Part shown: positions 21,240-32,573 of the stretch, one piece after another
How the letters are laid out: each line of letters starts with the position of its first letter
Numbering within the stretch: the stretch's first letter is position 1
Assembly (NCBI RefSeq): GCF_020906515.1
Contig: NC_085850.1
Coordinates: 3,720,001-3,784,000 of the forward strand
Source of the DNA: Vanrija pseudolonga
Lineage: Eukaryota > Basidiomycota > Tremellomycetes > Trichosporonales > Trichosporonaceae
DNA: 64,000 bases
Direction: 5' to 3'
Notes under the pieces: generated by a model
Database searches by the model: none
Seen by the model: the letters and a program-made list of their open reading frames with translations, nothing else
Told to the model about the DNA's origin: nothing
Position numbers and translations under genes: made by a program

Positions 21240-23267
21240 ATGGCACCGACACCAGGCAGCATCCTGGTGCACTCGCCCCCGCCCAACTCGACGCTCCATG
21301 CGCACCTGGCCCTCATCATCGGCGAGGTCCGCCCCGCCCCGCGCCCGGGGAGCTTCGTGACCGTTGCCTCGCCGTTCCACCCTCCGCAGTCGTTCCCGGT
21401 GCACTCCTCGGGCCGCTTCAAGGCTCTTGCGCCGCTCAACCCGGGCCCCAACGAGCTCACCATCATCGCGGGCGACGAGAGCATCCAGTTTCCCGTAGCG
21501 TACGAGCCGCAGCCGGCCAACCAGCCCATCTCGCTCGTCATCATTGCTGGGCGCGACTCGCCGCTGCGCTACGACGACGTGCAGCCGACCAACCTCGACG
21601 GCGCGGTGCGCCGCCTGCGCATGGCTGCGTACCTGTGGCAAGCGTACACCGAGCACCAGATGATGAAGCAGGGCTTCGGGCCGCGCACGTTCCAGTTCGA
21701 GGAGGAGGTGGGCGAAGACACGCGCACGCGCGCCGGCGGCCAGGGCCGCGTGCCAAAGATCACCCTCGTGCGGAGCAAGCATTCTGTCGCCGAGATCCGG
21801 GACACGAACCGCGCCCAGCAGAACAAGAGCAGCGGCAAGCCGCAGGGCCCGGACCTGTTCGCGATTGCGCGCAACGCAGTCGACGAGGCGCCCGAGTTCC
21901 GCGACCGCGGCAAGGGGCTCCAGGTGGCCGCGCTGATTCTCGACGCGACCGTCGACCACAACGCCGGCGGACTGATCGTCGGCCATGCGGCGCTCGGCGC
22001 GTGCGGTGACCGCCCGCTGGCCATCTTTGGCTCGCACACGACTTTCTCGTGGCCGTCCTGCATTGAGGAAGTGGTGCCCGCGTTCATGGACCAACGGCCG
22101 GTCGACACACGCTACGTCGGTATCGACTGCGAGGGCAAGACGTACGGCATGGCGGCGAATGTCGGCATCGGGGCCATGATGCACGAGGTTGGGCACCTGC
22201 TGTCCTGTCCCCACCAGACGAGCGGCGTCATGCTGCGCGACTATGTGCGCCTGCACAAGAGCTTTGTGGCCGTCGACGCCGACGACCGCGACGAGTGCAA
22301 CTGGCACCGGCTGGACACTTTGCGCTTCGTCGCGCACCCGTCGTTTGGTGTCCCGTGGGACCCGCCACGACCGATCAATCAGCCCAAGGGGCCAATCCTG
22401 GTCACGGCGTCCACCGACAGCCTCGACATCTTCACGCCTGGCTCGGCGATCCTCGCCATCGAGTACCGCGCCCCAGGGAAGGAGACGGCCGAGCCGTACG
22501 TCGACCTCCTGGGACGCAACTCGCAGAACTATGGCGTGCCGCGGAACACGCTTGGCAACACGGACCGCATCACAGTGCTCACCAGCGACGGAGGCAAGCT
22601 CGACGACTTCAAGGTCGCCAACGTGTTCCCGTCGCGGCCAGGCCAGCTCCGCAGCCCCGTGTTTGGCAGCGAGAACGGCCAGCGCTGGGACGTGCCTGTA
22701 CCGCCCAACATCCAGCGTATCACGGTGCACCATGGCATGGCGCTCGACGGCATCGAGTTCACGCCGGGCAATCTGTTCGGCAAGCGCGGCGGCCGGCCAG
22801 ACTCGTTCGACCTCCGCCCCGGGGAGCAGGTGATTGGGTTCAACGTGCGCCACGGCGCGTGGATGGACGGCATCCAGTTCGTGACGACCCAGCGCACGTC
22901 ACCGTGGTTTGGAAACTCGGACGGCGGCGGTCCCGGCGAGTCGCGCGTGCCGTCGGGATACCGCCTGAGCGGCCTCTTCGGTAACGTCACCGACTGGATC
23001 CAGGGCGTCGGCTTCGAGTACGAGCAGCTCCCACCACCGCCGGGTCAAGGCGGCGGCGGCGGTCAGCAGTGGCAGCAGGACCAGCAGCAGGGCCAGGGAC
23101 AGCAGCAGCAGCAGCAGTGGCAGCAGCAACCGCAACAACAGCAGTGGCCTGGGCAACAGCCGCCGCAGCAGCCTTGGCAGGCGCCGCCACCGCCGCAGCA
23201 GTACGGTGGCCAGAGCGGTGGCGGTGGCCACGGCCTCGGCGACAAGCTGAAGAAGTGGTTCAAGTAG
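21240..23267 (+). CDS. Zincin-type metallopeptidase with jacalin-like lectin domain (YIL108W family)
   Basis: A single exon of 675 residues. The N-terminal two thirds match the uncharacterised fungal metallopeptidase family typified by yeast YIL108W. The zinc site is HEVGHLLSCPH at residues 315-325, with the two His of HExxH and a third His six residues on. The preceding block (LAIFGSHTTFSWPS, then EEVVPAFMD) is family-typical. The C-terminal part (about 390-590, with DRITVLTSDGG, ITVHHGMALDGIEF, GFNVRHGAWMDGIQFVT) has the repeated Gly-rich strands of a jacalin-like beta-prism. The last about 80 residues are a Gln/Trp/Pro/Gly tail from CAG-rich DNA (23050-23200). There is no signal peptide or membrane segment, so it is probably cytosolic. 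The substrate is unknown. Confidence 0.85.
   Translation: MAPTPGSILVHSPPPNSTLHAHLALIIGEVRPAPRPGSFVTVASPFHPPQSFPVHSSGRFKALAPLNPGPNELTIIAGDESIQFPVAYEPQPANQPISLVIIAGRDSPLRYDDVQPTNLDGAVRRLRMAAYLWQAYTEHQMMKQGFGPRTFQFEEEVGEDTRTRAGGQGRVPKITLVRSKHSVAEIRDTNRAQQNKSSGKPQGPDLFAIARNAVDEAPEFRDRGKGLQVAALILDATVDHNAGGLIVGHAALGACGDRPLAIFGSHTTFSWPSCIEEVVPAFMDQRPVDTRYVGIDCEGKTYGMAANVGIGAMMHEVGHLLSCPHQTSGVMLRDYVRLHKSFVAVDADDRDECNWHRLDTLRFVAHPSFGVPWDPPRPINQPKGPILVTASTDSLDIFTPGSAILAIEYRAPGKETAEPYVDLLGRNSQNYGVPRNTLGNTDRITVLTSDGGKLDDFKVANVFPSRPGQLRSPVFGSENGQRWDVPVPPNIQRITVHHGMALDGIEFTPGNLFGKRGGRPDSFDLRPGEQVIGFNVRHGAWMDGIQFVTTQRTSPWFGNSDGGGPGESRVPSGYRLSGLFGNVTDWIQGVGFEYEQLPPPPGQGGGGGQQWQQDQQQGQGQQQQQQWQQQPQQQQWPGQQPPQQPWQAPPPPQQYGGQSGGGGHGLGDKLKKWFK
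23050..23215 (+). repeat. CAG-rich low-complexity tract coding the metallopeptidase tail
   Basis: Irregular CAG/CAA/GGC codons encode a Gln-rich tail with regularly spaced Trp residues. It lies inside the coding exon and keeps the frame. Such tracts are prone to length change between strains. Confidence 0.7.
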
Positions 23268-23907
23268 GCGATGGCGTGGTCGAGCTGTACATAGAGGCGA
23301 TACAGGCGAATACTTACTAGTGCATACATATACACGATGCGATTTGCTAAGCTGTTGCACGTTATTTGGTTTCAGTGCCTGGTTCCTTTAGATATCGAGA
23401 ATATGGGGCACCGCCGCCAATGTCTTGCAACTAAGTAGGGGCGGAAAGCCACCCACAACAGATCTCATCCCCACTACATGCTGGGAGCTTGGGATACATT
23501 GACATCGTTGGGCATCGGCTCACCTCTGCGTTGACACAAACACGGAACACAGTGGTCGAGTGCAGCAAGTGAGCGATCACTCGGCGTTGCCCCTCGTCCA
23601 CCAGCACACACACACACGGCCAGGCCATCCCCATTCGCCGGGCCAAGCACCGCCAAGATCGGCGCCGAGATCACGACGAGCTCGGCACGGCAGCACGTCC
23701 ACTTTGCGCAGCGCGGAGCTCACCTTGGACAACAAACGCCATCGCACCCCGCACCGCCGTTATCGCCATCGCCACAGGTCCGTGCGGCGCGCACCGCCAT
23801 CGCTCTCGCCATCATCGACAGCCAGCTGCACACCCACCACATTCATGCCATCTAGATAGCTTGCACCCCGCCCCGCCCACGCTCCTTACCTCTCCCCGCC
23901 CCGCAGC
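23268..23907. other. Intergenic region upstream of the ABC transporter gene
   Basis: It holds the metallopeptidase 3' UTR and the transporter promoter. An acceptor-like CCCCGCAG lies directly before the transporter ATG, so a 5' leader intron is possible. No other gene was recognised. Confidence 0.5.
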
Positions 23908-26900
23908 ATGAGCCTCTTCTGGCGGCAGTTCGCCGCGTTGTGCAGGAAGAACTGGTGCGCCGATCGATGCCTACCGAGCTCCGACTAACACCGCAGGCTC
24001 ATCTTCGCGCAGTACCCCATCACCAACATTGTGCGGTGCCTCCTCGTGCCGATAGGCTACGCCATCTTCTTCTCCAAGGCGCAGGTGGGTACCGCTGTTG
24101 TTGCCCGTGCTCACTCACCGCAGCAATTCTTCACCAACCGCGGCACGTACGGCCCCGGGCATGTCGCGCATCTCCAGCCAATACCCCGCGACCTGCTCGG
24201 CCACCGGCTCGTGTGGGTCCCGCCCGCGAACGACCCGGCCTTCACCCTCATGGACACGGTGCTCGCCAATGCCGGCGTGAACGGCGACGTTGTGCGCGTG
24301 CCGACCGTCGACGGCGTCGCGGACAAGTGTCCTGAGAACTTCAACCAGCTCAGCGACTGCTTCGCGGCCGTCGTGTTCGATTCGGTCGACTACGAGCGCG
24401 GACTTTTGGTGCGTTGCGGGAATGGGCGAGACGAGCTGACGACAGAACTATACCATTCGCGGAGACTTTGGCCTCGCGATGGTCAATGTCGATGACATTA
24501 CCAAGGACGACACGATGAGCAGGTACCTCCCGTTACAGTGGGCGATCGAGAGTGTGGGTACTGAAGCCTGTGACCATCTGACCCGCGCAGACTTTTATCA
24601 ACCAGACGACAGGGGTCATGCCCGACCCCCCGCTGCAGTGGGGCTACACCACAGCAACGAACAAGGACAACTTGGAGAAGCAGCGCATGTGTAAGTCACC
24701 TATCCCCGGACCAGCTGACATCAGCCTACCTCCGTGGCATCCGCGGCCTGCTCGTCCTCGCCTTCTTCCTCGGCTTCCTGCCGGTCGTGTACCACCTGCC
24801 GGGAAGCATAGCGTACGAGCGGGCCAACTCGCTCACGGCACACCTGAACGCGCAGGGATGTCTCACGAGCGCGCGCGTCATGTGAGTGCTCTGACTGACG
24901 CCCACAATCTAACCCCAGCTCGTGGCACCTCAGCCTGTCGGGCGCGTACGTCGTCTCGTGGATCATCATGGCCGTCGTGTACCAGCGGCAGATCTTCAAG
25001 CACACCAACATGGGCCTGTTCATCGTCACGTTTGTCATCACGGGCCTCAGCCTCGCGAGCTGGACGTTCCTCGTCGCTGTGCCGTTTGGCAAGGCGCCGA
25101 CGCTGGCGGCAGTGACTGGTGAGGACAAGGTGTGAGAGACTGATCCTTACACTTGCAGCGACGTTCGGCGCCATCCTCCTCGCCATTGTGGGCCAAATCA
25201 TCGGATCCAAGGTCGTCACACAGATCGTATTTGCACTCGTCTTCCCTCCCACGTTCTTTGTCTTTACGCTCAAGGGCATGGCGTCATTCGAGCTGGCGAA
25301 GCGCGCACCAAGCATTCTTCGTCGAAGCCCAAACCGCGACGCTCCTATCCTCGCCCTCTTGATTATCGCAATTGTAGGCTATATTGGCCGTAATCGTGCT
25401 GACAGCCTTTCAGATTGATATCTTTCTTTTCCCCCTCGTTGCAGTGTGGCTGGAACGCAAGATCTACGACTCTCATTCAGCGAGGAAGAGCCGATGGGGC
25501 ATCTTTGGTCGCAAGAAAGCAGACGTCGCAGACGCGCTCCCATCCGAGGTCGCTGTCCGCATCAGTCACATCAGCAAGACGTACGACACGCGGTGGTACA
25601 ACATTGGCCGGAAGAAGGGCGTGGTCGCCATCGAAGACTTGTCGTTTGATGTGCCACGAGGTGGCGTCTTCTGTCTCCTGGGCCGCAACGGCTCGGCAAA
25701 GTCAACCACGCTGAATGCCGTGGCGCGCTTGATCAGCCTGTCCTCCGGAACGATCGAGTACGGCGCGGACCAGCACATTGGTGTCGCGTCGCAAAAGGAC
25801 GTGTTGTGGAACGAACTCTCCTGCGTTCAGCACGTGGCGTTGTGGCGCGCAGTCAAGGGCTTGAAGAGGGAGCAGGAGGACGACCGCGAGCTACTGAAGC
25901 GCTGTGACCTCGAAGCCAAGACGTCGGCACTTTCCAAGAACCTCAGTGGTGGGCAGAAACGAAAGCTCCAGCTCGCATGCGCCATCGCTGGCGGATCAAA
26001 CCTACTCCTTCTCGACGAAATCTCCTCCGGTCTCGACCCGCTCTCCCGTCGTGCCATCTGGAGGCTGATCACGGCGAACAGGGGCGACGCAACGATCATT
26101 CTCACCACGCATTTCCTCGACGAGGCAGACCATCTCGGCGACACGGTTGCCATTCTTCGCCAGCCGGGAAAGCTTCTCGCTATTGACAATCCGGTTGCAC
26201 TCAAGACCAAGCTCGGCCGCGGTATCACTGTCGCTGTTGATGACAGTGCTGATCCCGCATTTGTGGACAGTGTGAAAACGACATTCCCGGCCTTTACTGT
26301 TGGATCGGTGAAGGGCCAGCATCTCTTTATGACTGGTTCCAATGACCTCGAGCCGGTCATTTCACTTGTCTCCGAGCTCGAAGCTGAGCGGAAGAGGGGA
26401 GTAGACCTCAAGTACCAGGTCGGCTCGGGTTCCCTCGAGGAAGTCTTCCTCGACCTCAATGCCGGTGATTTTGACCCCGATGCCCAGGTCCTCAGTCCAA
26501 GAGTGACTCGACTCGCCAAAATCCAGTCGAAGTTGGGCACACCTGTGGTGGAGAAGGACGAGGTCCAGCATTCGTCCACCGAGACCGACGTCGAGGAGGC
26601 CAAACTCGCCACGTTGCCCATCAACTCAGGACACCATGAACAAGCTGTCACTCTTACGCCATCCAAGCATGGCTCATGGCTACGCGCCACTCTCCGCGGC
26701 GCTGGAACAATCTTCCTCAAGCGAGTCCTCGTTCTTCGAAGGTCGTGGCTGTTGACAGTTATCGGTGTCATCCTCGTCATCGGGTTCTCCTGCGTCCCCC
26801 TGTTCTTCATGAAGAACAGGGTGCAAACTTGCGAAAACGAAGTCGAAGTCGAGATCCTCCAGCAAATGTCCTACCCTCTAAGCTTCTATCCATTCAGATA

Positions 26901-29666
26901 CGCTCCTCCTCTACTGAGCGTCGGCGACGCCGTTTTGGGAAACTGGACCAACTCGTCGATTCCATTCGCCAGACGCGTAGACTCGAACACCACACTCATT
27001 AACACGATCTCCGACAACATCAAGAACCAGACATTCGGTGGTCTTTCTCTCACTGCGTTGCCGAGCACGAACCAGCTTGTGGCTTTTGAGAGCACACCGC
27101 TGAGAATGAAGGGTTTGTCGGCGCTCAACCTCTTCTCCAACAGTGTATATCAGCAAATCAGACCGGCAGCCAACTCTTTCAGGATCAATCTCAACTTCCA
27201 ATGGATCCCCGCCCCGAGCTTTGGTAGCACCGCTCAGGTGTTCAAGTGGATTGGGTTCTTGTGAGTATTCAGTCGTGGCGTAGTGGCTGACCCTCCAGTG
27301 GCATCGGCATTGCCTTCTGGCCTGCATTCTCAGTCGTCTTCCCCACCGCGGAGCGCTCGTCAAACGTCCGCGCAAACCAGTACTCGAACGGAGCCAACCC
27401 CGTTGCCCTCTGGCTTGGACACATTCTCTTCGAGATGCCGATCATTGTCTTTGTTGCCACAATCGTCACGGTCGTGTTTGCAACTGTGGTGAATCAGTTC
27501 AATGCCTTGGGTCTGGTGTGGTTCTCCTTCGTCCTCTACGGCATCGCGGGCAGCCTGTGGGCATACCTCTTTGCCCTCTTCCTCAGCTCTCCGCTCGCCA
27601 GCTGGGCTATTGTTGCAGGCCTCAACGTCCTCATAATGCTTCTCTACCTGTGAGTTGCAGTTTCGACAGAGCAAACTCACCCCACCCCAGCGCCATGTAC
27701 CTCATCATCCTCACCTTCGACCGGAGCGTGAATGCCACCGATCACATGACCATATGCCACTTTACTATTGCACTCATCAACCCCGTGCCGAACATTAGTG
27801 AGTGTGAACCGTCAAGTCAAGCTGACGGGCCAGTGCGAGTGATCCTAGTCTCGCTCAATGTCTTCGGCCTGCTGTGTGACGGGTTGGGTGCTCGCACCAG
27901 CAAGCCATACGGCGACATTCTCCAGTTTGGCGGACCGATCCTTTACCTCATCATGCAGTCACTGGTATGCTTTGCCATCCTCGTCTGGGTCGACTCTGGA
28001 GCTCCCCTTCCAGCCCTGTTCCGCCGGCACTTGAAAGGCGGGTCCACCGACGGCACACCGCAGGATGTCATTGAAGAAAAGGAGCGCGTGGAGCACAACC
28101 CCAGCGATGCCCTCGTCGTCCGCGCTCTGAGCAAGAAGTTCCATGGCACCCAAAAGCTCGCGGTGGACAATGTGTCCTTTGGAGTCGATAGTGGAGACAC
28201 GTTTGCACTCCTGGGTCCGAACGGCGCTGGCAAAACCACCGCTCTGGCGTGTATCCGAGGTGTGGTGAGTCCTGTGGCGAAATGCCATGCTCACCTCGCA
28301 CCCAGCTGCTGCCGACTCAAGGCGATGTTATGGTAACTCAGCACTCAATCACAAAACAGCGCAACAAGGCGTAGGCAGAAATGTTTCGGCCGAGCTGACC
28401 TGCGCAGACGTGCAGCGCTCGGAGTCTGTCCCCAAGTCAATGCGATTGACTCGTTGTTGACCGGTATGTTCCTACGTCGTCCCACTTCGCCCGACGCACG
28501 CCAAGACAGCTAATGGCCTCAGTGAGGCAACACTTGTGGTTGTACGGCCGACTCAAAGGAGTCCCGTCCAAGCCTCTCCGGTCGGACATTGACGCACTGC
28601 TCACCGCCTCCGGCCTCGCACCAAAGGCGGACGAGTTGGCAACGTCGTTGTCGGGTGGAAACCAGCGCAAGCTTCTCCTGGCAATCGCGCTCATTGGTGA
28701 TCCGCCTGTGGTCCTGATTGACGAGTTCTCGAGCGGTGTAGATCCGTTCAGCAAGCGCGAGGCATGGACCACGGTGAGGACGGCCCGTGGGCCAGGAGTG
28801 TCCGAGATTACTGACAGCCACAGTTGGCAGCCCTGACCCGCGATCGGGCAGTGGTCATGACGACGCATTCAATGGAGGAGGTCGATGCACTTGCGTCACG
28901 CATCGGCATCCTGGCTTCGAAGATGCTCGGTGAGTCCACACGATGTCGTCGCTGCCGGCGGCACTGGTGATTGGTGGTCGGATGTGACCGGCTGCCACCG
29001 CTTTCGATTCGGCCCGGCTCGGTGATCACTGGGCGCCGTCTCCGCAGATTGACATCCAGGAAAGCGAGCCGCTGACGCCGATGCACAGCCATCGGAACTC
29101 CTGCTGGACTCAAATCGCGCTATGCGACCTACGAGGTGCATGTTGGGGCCAACCACATTGAACCAACGCTTGCATACTTGCATAACAACGGGTTTGAGGG
29201 CGCCAATCGCAGTGTTGGCACTGCGACGCGTATCTCTGTCCCTGGTGTCAGGGAGGACGAGCTTGGCGGGTTGCTGAATGTTCTGGCAAGCGGACAACTC
29301 AAACTCGGCCTATCGGAGATGACACTGCATGAGTGAGTGGGCCGATGGGTCAAGCGAGGGTTGACTCGACGCGCGGGCATGGACTGTCGGTTGGATGGAC
29401 AGTGTGGTGCTCCCCGTTTGATCCTGAGTGGGGTCCCAGGGGACGCAACCAGGGTTTGATGGCGCAGGACAAGGGGTCCGGCGAGTCCGGGCGGAGAGCG
29501 GCCGAGGCGACGTGGTGCTGTGCGATCACTGACGGCTTGCCCCAGAGCTTCGACGGAAACGGCCTTCCTTTCGATTGTGCGCGAGCACAACATTCAAGAG
29601 GAGGAAGGAGCAAGTGCCACACGGTCTCGGGTATGGTGGAAGTGGCTCCACCGGGGTAAAGACTAG
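23908..29666 (+). CDS. ABCA-type full-length ABC transporter
   Basis: Eighteen exons: 23908-23954, 23997-24084, 24124-24408, 24446-24553, 24591-24690, 24725-24881, 24919-25118, 25159-25373, 25414-27260, 27299-27649, 27691-27797, 27834-28264, 28306-28332, 28379-28463, 28523-28773, 28824-28929, 29089-29332, 29546-29666; 1589 residues. The order is TMD1 with a large extracytoplasmic loop, NBD1, TMD2, NBD2, as in lipid-exporting ABCA proteins. NBD1 has Walker A GRNGSAKST (about 490-498; Ala495 where Gly is usual), signature LSGGQKRKLQLA and Walker B LLLLDEISSGLD. NBD2 has canonical GPNGAGKTT (about 1296-1304), LSGGNQRKLLLA and VVLIDEFSSGVD. A 27-nt exon 13 completes the NBD2 start. The final exon restores ETAFLSIVRE, typical of ABCA C-termini. 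The substrate is not predictable. The junction before exon 14 is the least certain. Confidence 0.9.
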
Positions 29667-30294
29667 CATGCCAATTCATGTTGTTTTAGCACGGTGGTAC
29701 GAGTGATCCATGATAGCCGATGGTGTGATTTGGTTTAGAAGGGGGGGATGGGGGTGGTGTTTGTAATGCTGCTGTCTTTGTATTTGGCATTAGGAATGCA
29801 GTAGAATGATTGTGTCCTGCAGGGTGTCAGCGCGCAGTGATGGGTTGTACGAGTGACGTCAATACCCCGCATTGTGATTGAGTCGAACCAGGTCCAAGTG
29901 GCCAAGTGCCACTGACGTTTGTCCTCGTGACCGGACGGGCTCGGCAATGAACAGGCCACCATAGAGTGCTGATGCCATCGACGCTGGCTGGGACAAGCCC
30001 ACCTGACCACAGCCTCGCCCATCCGATCTCACCCCACTGCTCCCACTCTGACCCAACCAATCCAATCCACGACGCATATGGCACCTGGGCTGGACAACCC
30101 CCGTCGCCCGCAATCCCCTCCCCCACCAACTATAAAGGAACCCCCTCCCACCCCCACCAACTCGTCTCTCCACCACTTCTGATCTATCAGCAAGTACAAG
30201 CCACCCACAACCACCACCACCCCACCACTACCACTACTACGCACACGCAACCCCGAGCCTAGCTCCACCCAACAACAACCACTATCTGCCCAAG
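29667..30294. other. Intergenic region upstream of the HABP4/Stm1-like gene
   Basis: It contains the ABC transporter 3' UTR and a strong-looking promoter for the next gene: a TATA box at 30131 followed by a C-rich, purine-poor leader of about 150 nt. I see no other gene. Confidence 0.6.
30131..30138 (+). promoter_or_regulatory. TATA box of the HABP4/Stm1-like gene
   Basis: TATAAAGG lies 157-164 nt upstream of the ATG and is followed by a CCACCA/CACC-rich leader typical of highly expressed basidiomycete genes. It is one of the few consensus TATA boxes in the window. Confidence 0.65.
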
Positions 30295-31116
30295 ATGACT
30301 AGGACCGAGGTGAGTCGCTTAGCGCTCGCTCCACCCAGGCGTGGGCCGGGGTCGTCCGACTCGACCCCAGCCACGTCGGAGCACTCACACGAGCACGTCG
30401 CTGACGACTATTCTCAATCCATCCATCCATCCACTCTCCCCACGCTCCCCACCTTCCCCCACCAAACAGCGTAACAACTACCCGGCTGCTGTCCTCAAGG
30501 ACCGCCACTCGCGCGCCGGCCTCAACAAGTCTGAGATGGAGCGCAAGGGCGGTGCCGGACCCCACAACTGGGGCAGCTTTGCCGAGGAGGAGAACCTCGA
30601 GTACCAGGGCGGCATGGATGCGCGTCTCGAGACGGCCATGTTTGACGACGACGACGCCGCGGCCAAGGACGCTGCCGACGAGACCGAGACGGCCGACACT
30701 GAGGACTCGGCCGAGATCCCCGAGCTCGGCTCGTCGGGTGCCCGTCCCATTGCCGGCGGTGGCCAGCGCCGCCTCTCGCAGGTGACCGACGAGGAGCGCG
30801 AGGCCGCCCTCCGCTATCGCGAGGGCGGCCTCAAGCAGAACGGCGTCGACCTCGCGTCGATCGCCCGTACCTCGTACGGTGTGGCCAACTCGCCCACCAA
30901 CTCCTCGGTGCTCTCGACCTCGCCGCTCCGCACCAAGGCTGGATTCTCGGCTGTGAGTAGACTGGCACCAAGCAGGTGACGGGTGACGACGACGACAACG
31001 AGGCCCGTGCGCGGCGCTGTTCGTTGTCACATCGTCACCTGATCGGCGCGATCCCGCGCTGCTTCTTCCCCGTGCACCGTGCACCGAGCTGACTCTGGGC
31101 CCAGCAGACGAATTAA
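30295..31116 (+). CDS. Small HABP4/PAI-RBP1 (Stm1-like) domain protein
   Basis: Exons 30295-30309, 30470-30952 and a proposed last exon 31105-31116 give 169 residues. The stretch LKDRHSRAGLNKSEMERKGG then GPHNWGS (about 13-42) is the Stm1/HABP4 RNA- or ribosome-binding motif with its conserved Arg, Gly and Trp. The remainder is acidic then Ser-rich and probably disordered. A role in ribosome or mRNA binding is inferred from the motif. The last intron (30953-31104) ends in a textbook CTGAC branch site and CAG and leaves only Gln-Thr-Asn; without splicing the frame ends at 30979 after VSRLAPSR. The first exon encodes just five residues. A TATA box and C-rich leader suggest strong expression. 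Confidence 0.75.
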
Positions 31117-32573
31117 GCACGGGCTCTGCCGCACCGGCGCAAGGAACGGCCGCCGCTGTCTCTGCAACGGCCCGGCTTTGCCCCCCCTCAACCCAACCAA
31201 CCCATTCAACAATCACTCCATCCAAGCAGTCGCAAGCAAGCAATTGAAACTCCAACGTAATCGCATCCCAAGTGTCATATACTGGTCCCTCTTGTCGTGT
31301 TAGAGGTCACCTCCATCCTGTCCCCGAAACTGTGTGTCAAGTAGCTGTAGTGTAGTAGCAAGAAGAGAAATGAAGCAAGCAGTTAAGCAGTGACAAAGTG
31401 GCAGCAGGACAGACTAAACGCGCTGCCCCACACTTGGAGCCTGCGTTGCCCCACACGACAGCTTAGCCGTGTCGTAGTACGAGCGAGCAAGTAGCGAGAG
31501 ATGGCCAAAGCGTCGAGAGAGCAGCACGGGAGGATGGACCCGGCGCTATATTTAACTGTGCGCAGCAGAGCACTGTGGTCCTCAACGACGGCAGTGTGGC
31601 GGGTGGGACAAAGGTAGCCTATCACACGGCAGCGACACCCCACACGAGCAGCGGGAGTGGCAGACGTCGCGTCGAGGTTGGCGCGCGCACACGAGCACAC
31701 GAGTGGTGGCAGAGTTTACATCCGAGGTCGGAGGGCCGCCGAGGTGATGCGAGCGAGCGTGAGGGTGCAAGTGGCTCCTTACAGCTGGGCGAGGGCACTG
31801 TCTGTTGTGGTCCCTTGAGCTCCCTCACTCCCTTGACGCCCCCCGCCTCAGCTCGCCCTGTACATCCTCATGAACGCCCATCCTACTGCTGCTGCTGCGT
31901 GTTCGACACGCGACGAGACACCACACCGTCTGCATCTGCTGAGAGCTGGCAGACAACAAGAATCCGCCACTCAAGCTTGCGCGGCTGCGATGCCTGGAAT
32001 GTAGACTCGCGCGGGCGTGCGGGCGTGCGTCGCCGCCGCCACAGCTGCCCCGCCCCGCCCCGCCCACACCGGCGAGTACGTCGTCCTCGCCCGACCGTCC
32101 ACGACGGCGTCATTGTACGACGATGACGCAGTGCGGGCAACCGGTCCGTCGGCATGTCGCATGGCTGCCATGTGCCCATGATGGTGCATGTGGGTGAAGG
32201 CCTTGTCGGTGGCAGGCTTTAGACCTTGCGAGGCGGTAGCTGGCTGGCTGCCACACCACCTTCTGCATGTCTCCGTCCACTGCTGTGACCTGTCCCTCTG
32301 ACACCCCACTACCGTAGCCCCCTCATCCCGCCACGCAGCCGCGAACGTGCCCCTCCCACTCTGCACGATCGCGGAATGCCATCAGCGCGCTAGTCGCAGC
32401 AGCCCATGCGAGCCACCAGGCTAGCTCAGTCGGGAGCGGAGCTTGGCGCGCAGCGCGTAGTGCGCCACGACCTCGTCCTCGGACCTCCTGCCTCGCTGCC
32501 TGATTGAAATGCATGGTATAGATGAGATGGTGATAACGATAAACCCAAAGACAATGCCGCACGGCGCGCCTGA
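31117..32573. other. Gene-poor convergent spacer
   Basis: About 1.46 kb lies between two converging genes, long for this window. It contains an isolated TATATTTAA at about 31548 and several unconvincing short ORFs of biased composition. No RNA gene, transposon end or repeat family was recognised. Confidence 0.45.

Noticed and set aside
21225-22853. 542-codon minus-strand ORF
   Set aside because: Antisense shadow of the metallopeptidase gene, with repetitive Arg/Val/Ala composition.
30299-31255. 318-codon minus-strand ORF
   Set aside because: Antisense to the HABP4/Stm1-like gene; no recognisable motif.
31575-32126. 183-codon plus-strand ORF after the orphan TATA box
   Set aside because: Composition is biased and changes abruptly; no family pattern, no good start context and no supporting introns.
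32415-32475. tRNA-like A-box (TAGCTCAGTCGGGAGCG)
   Set aside because: The stretch resembles a tRNA D-arm, but no B-box (GGTTCGA-like) follows at the right distance and no acceptor stem pairs. Taken as chance or a very degraded remnant.
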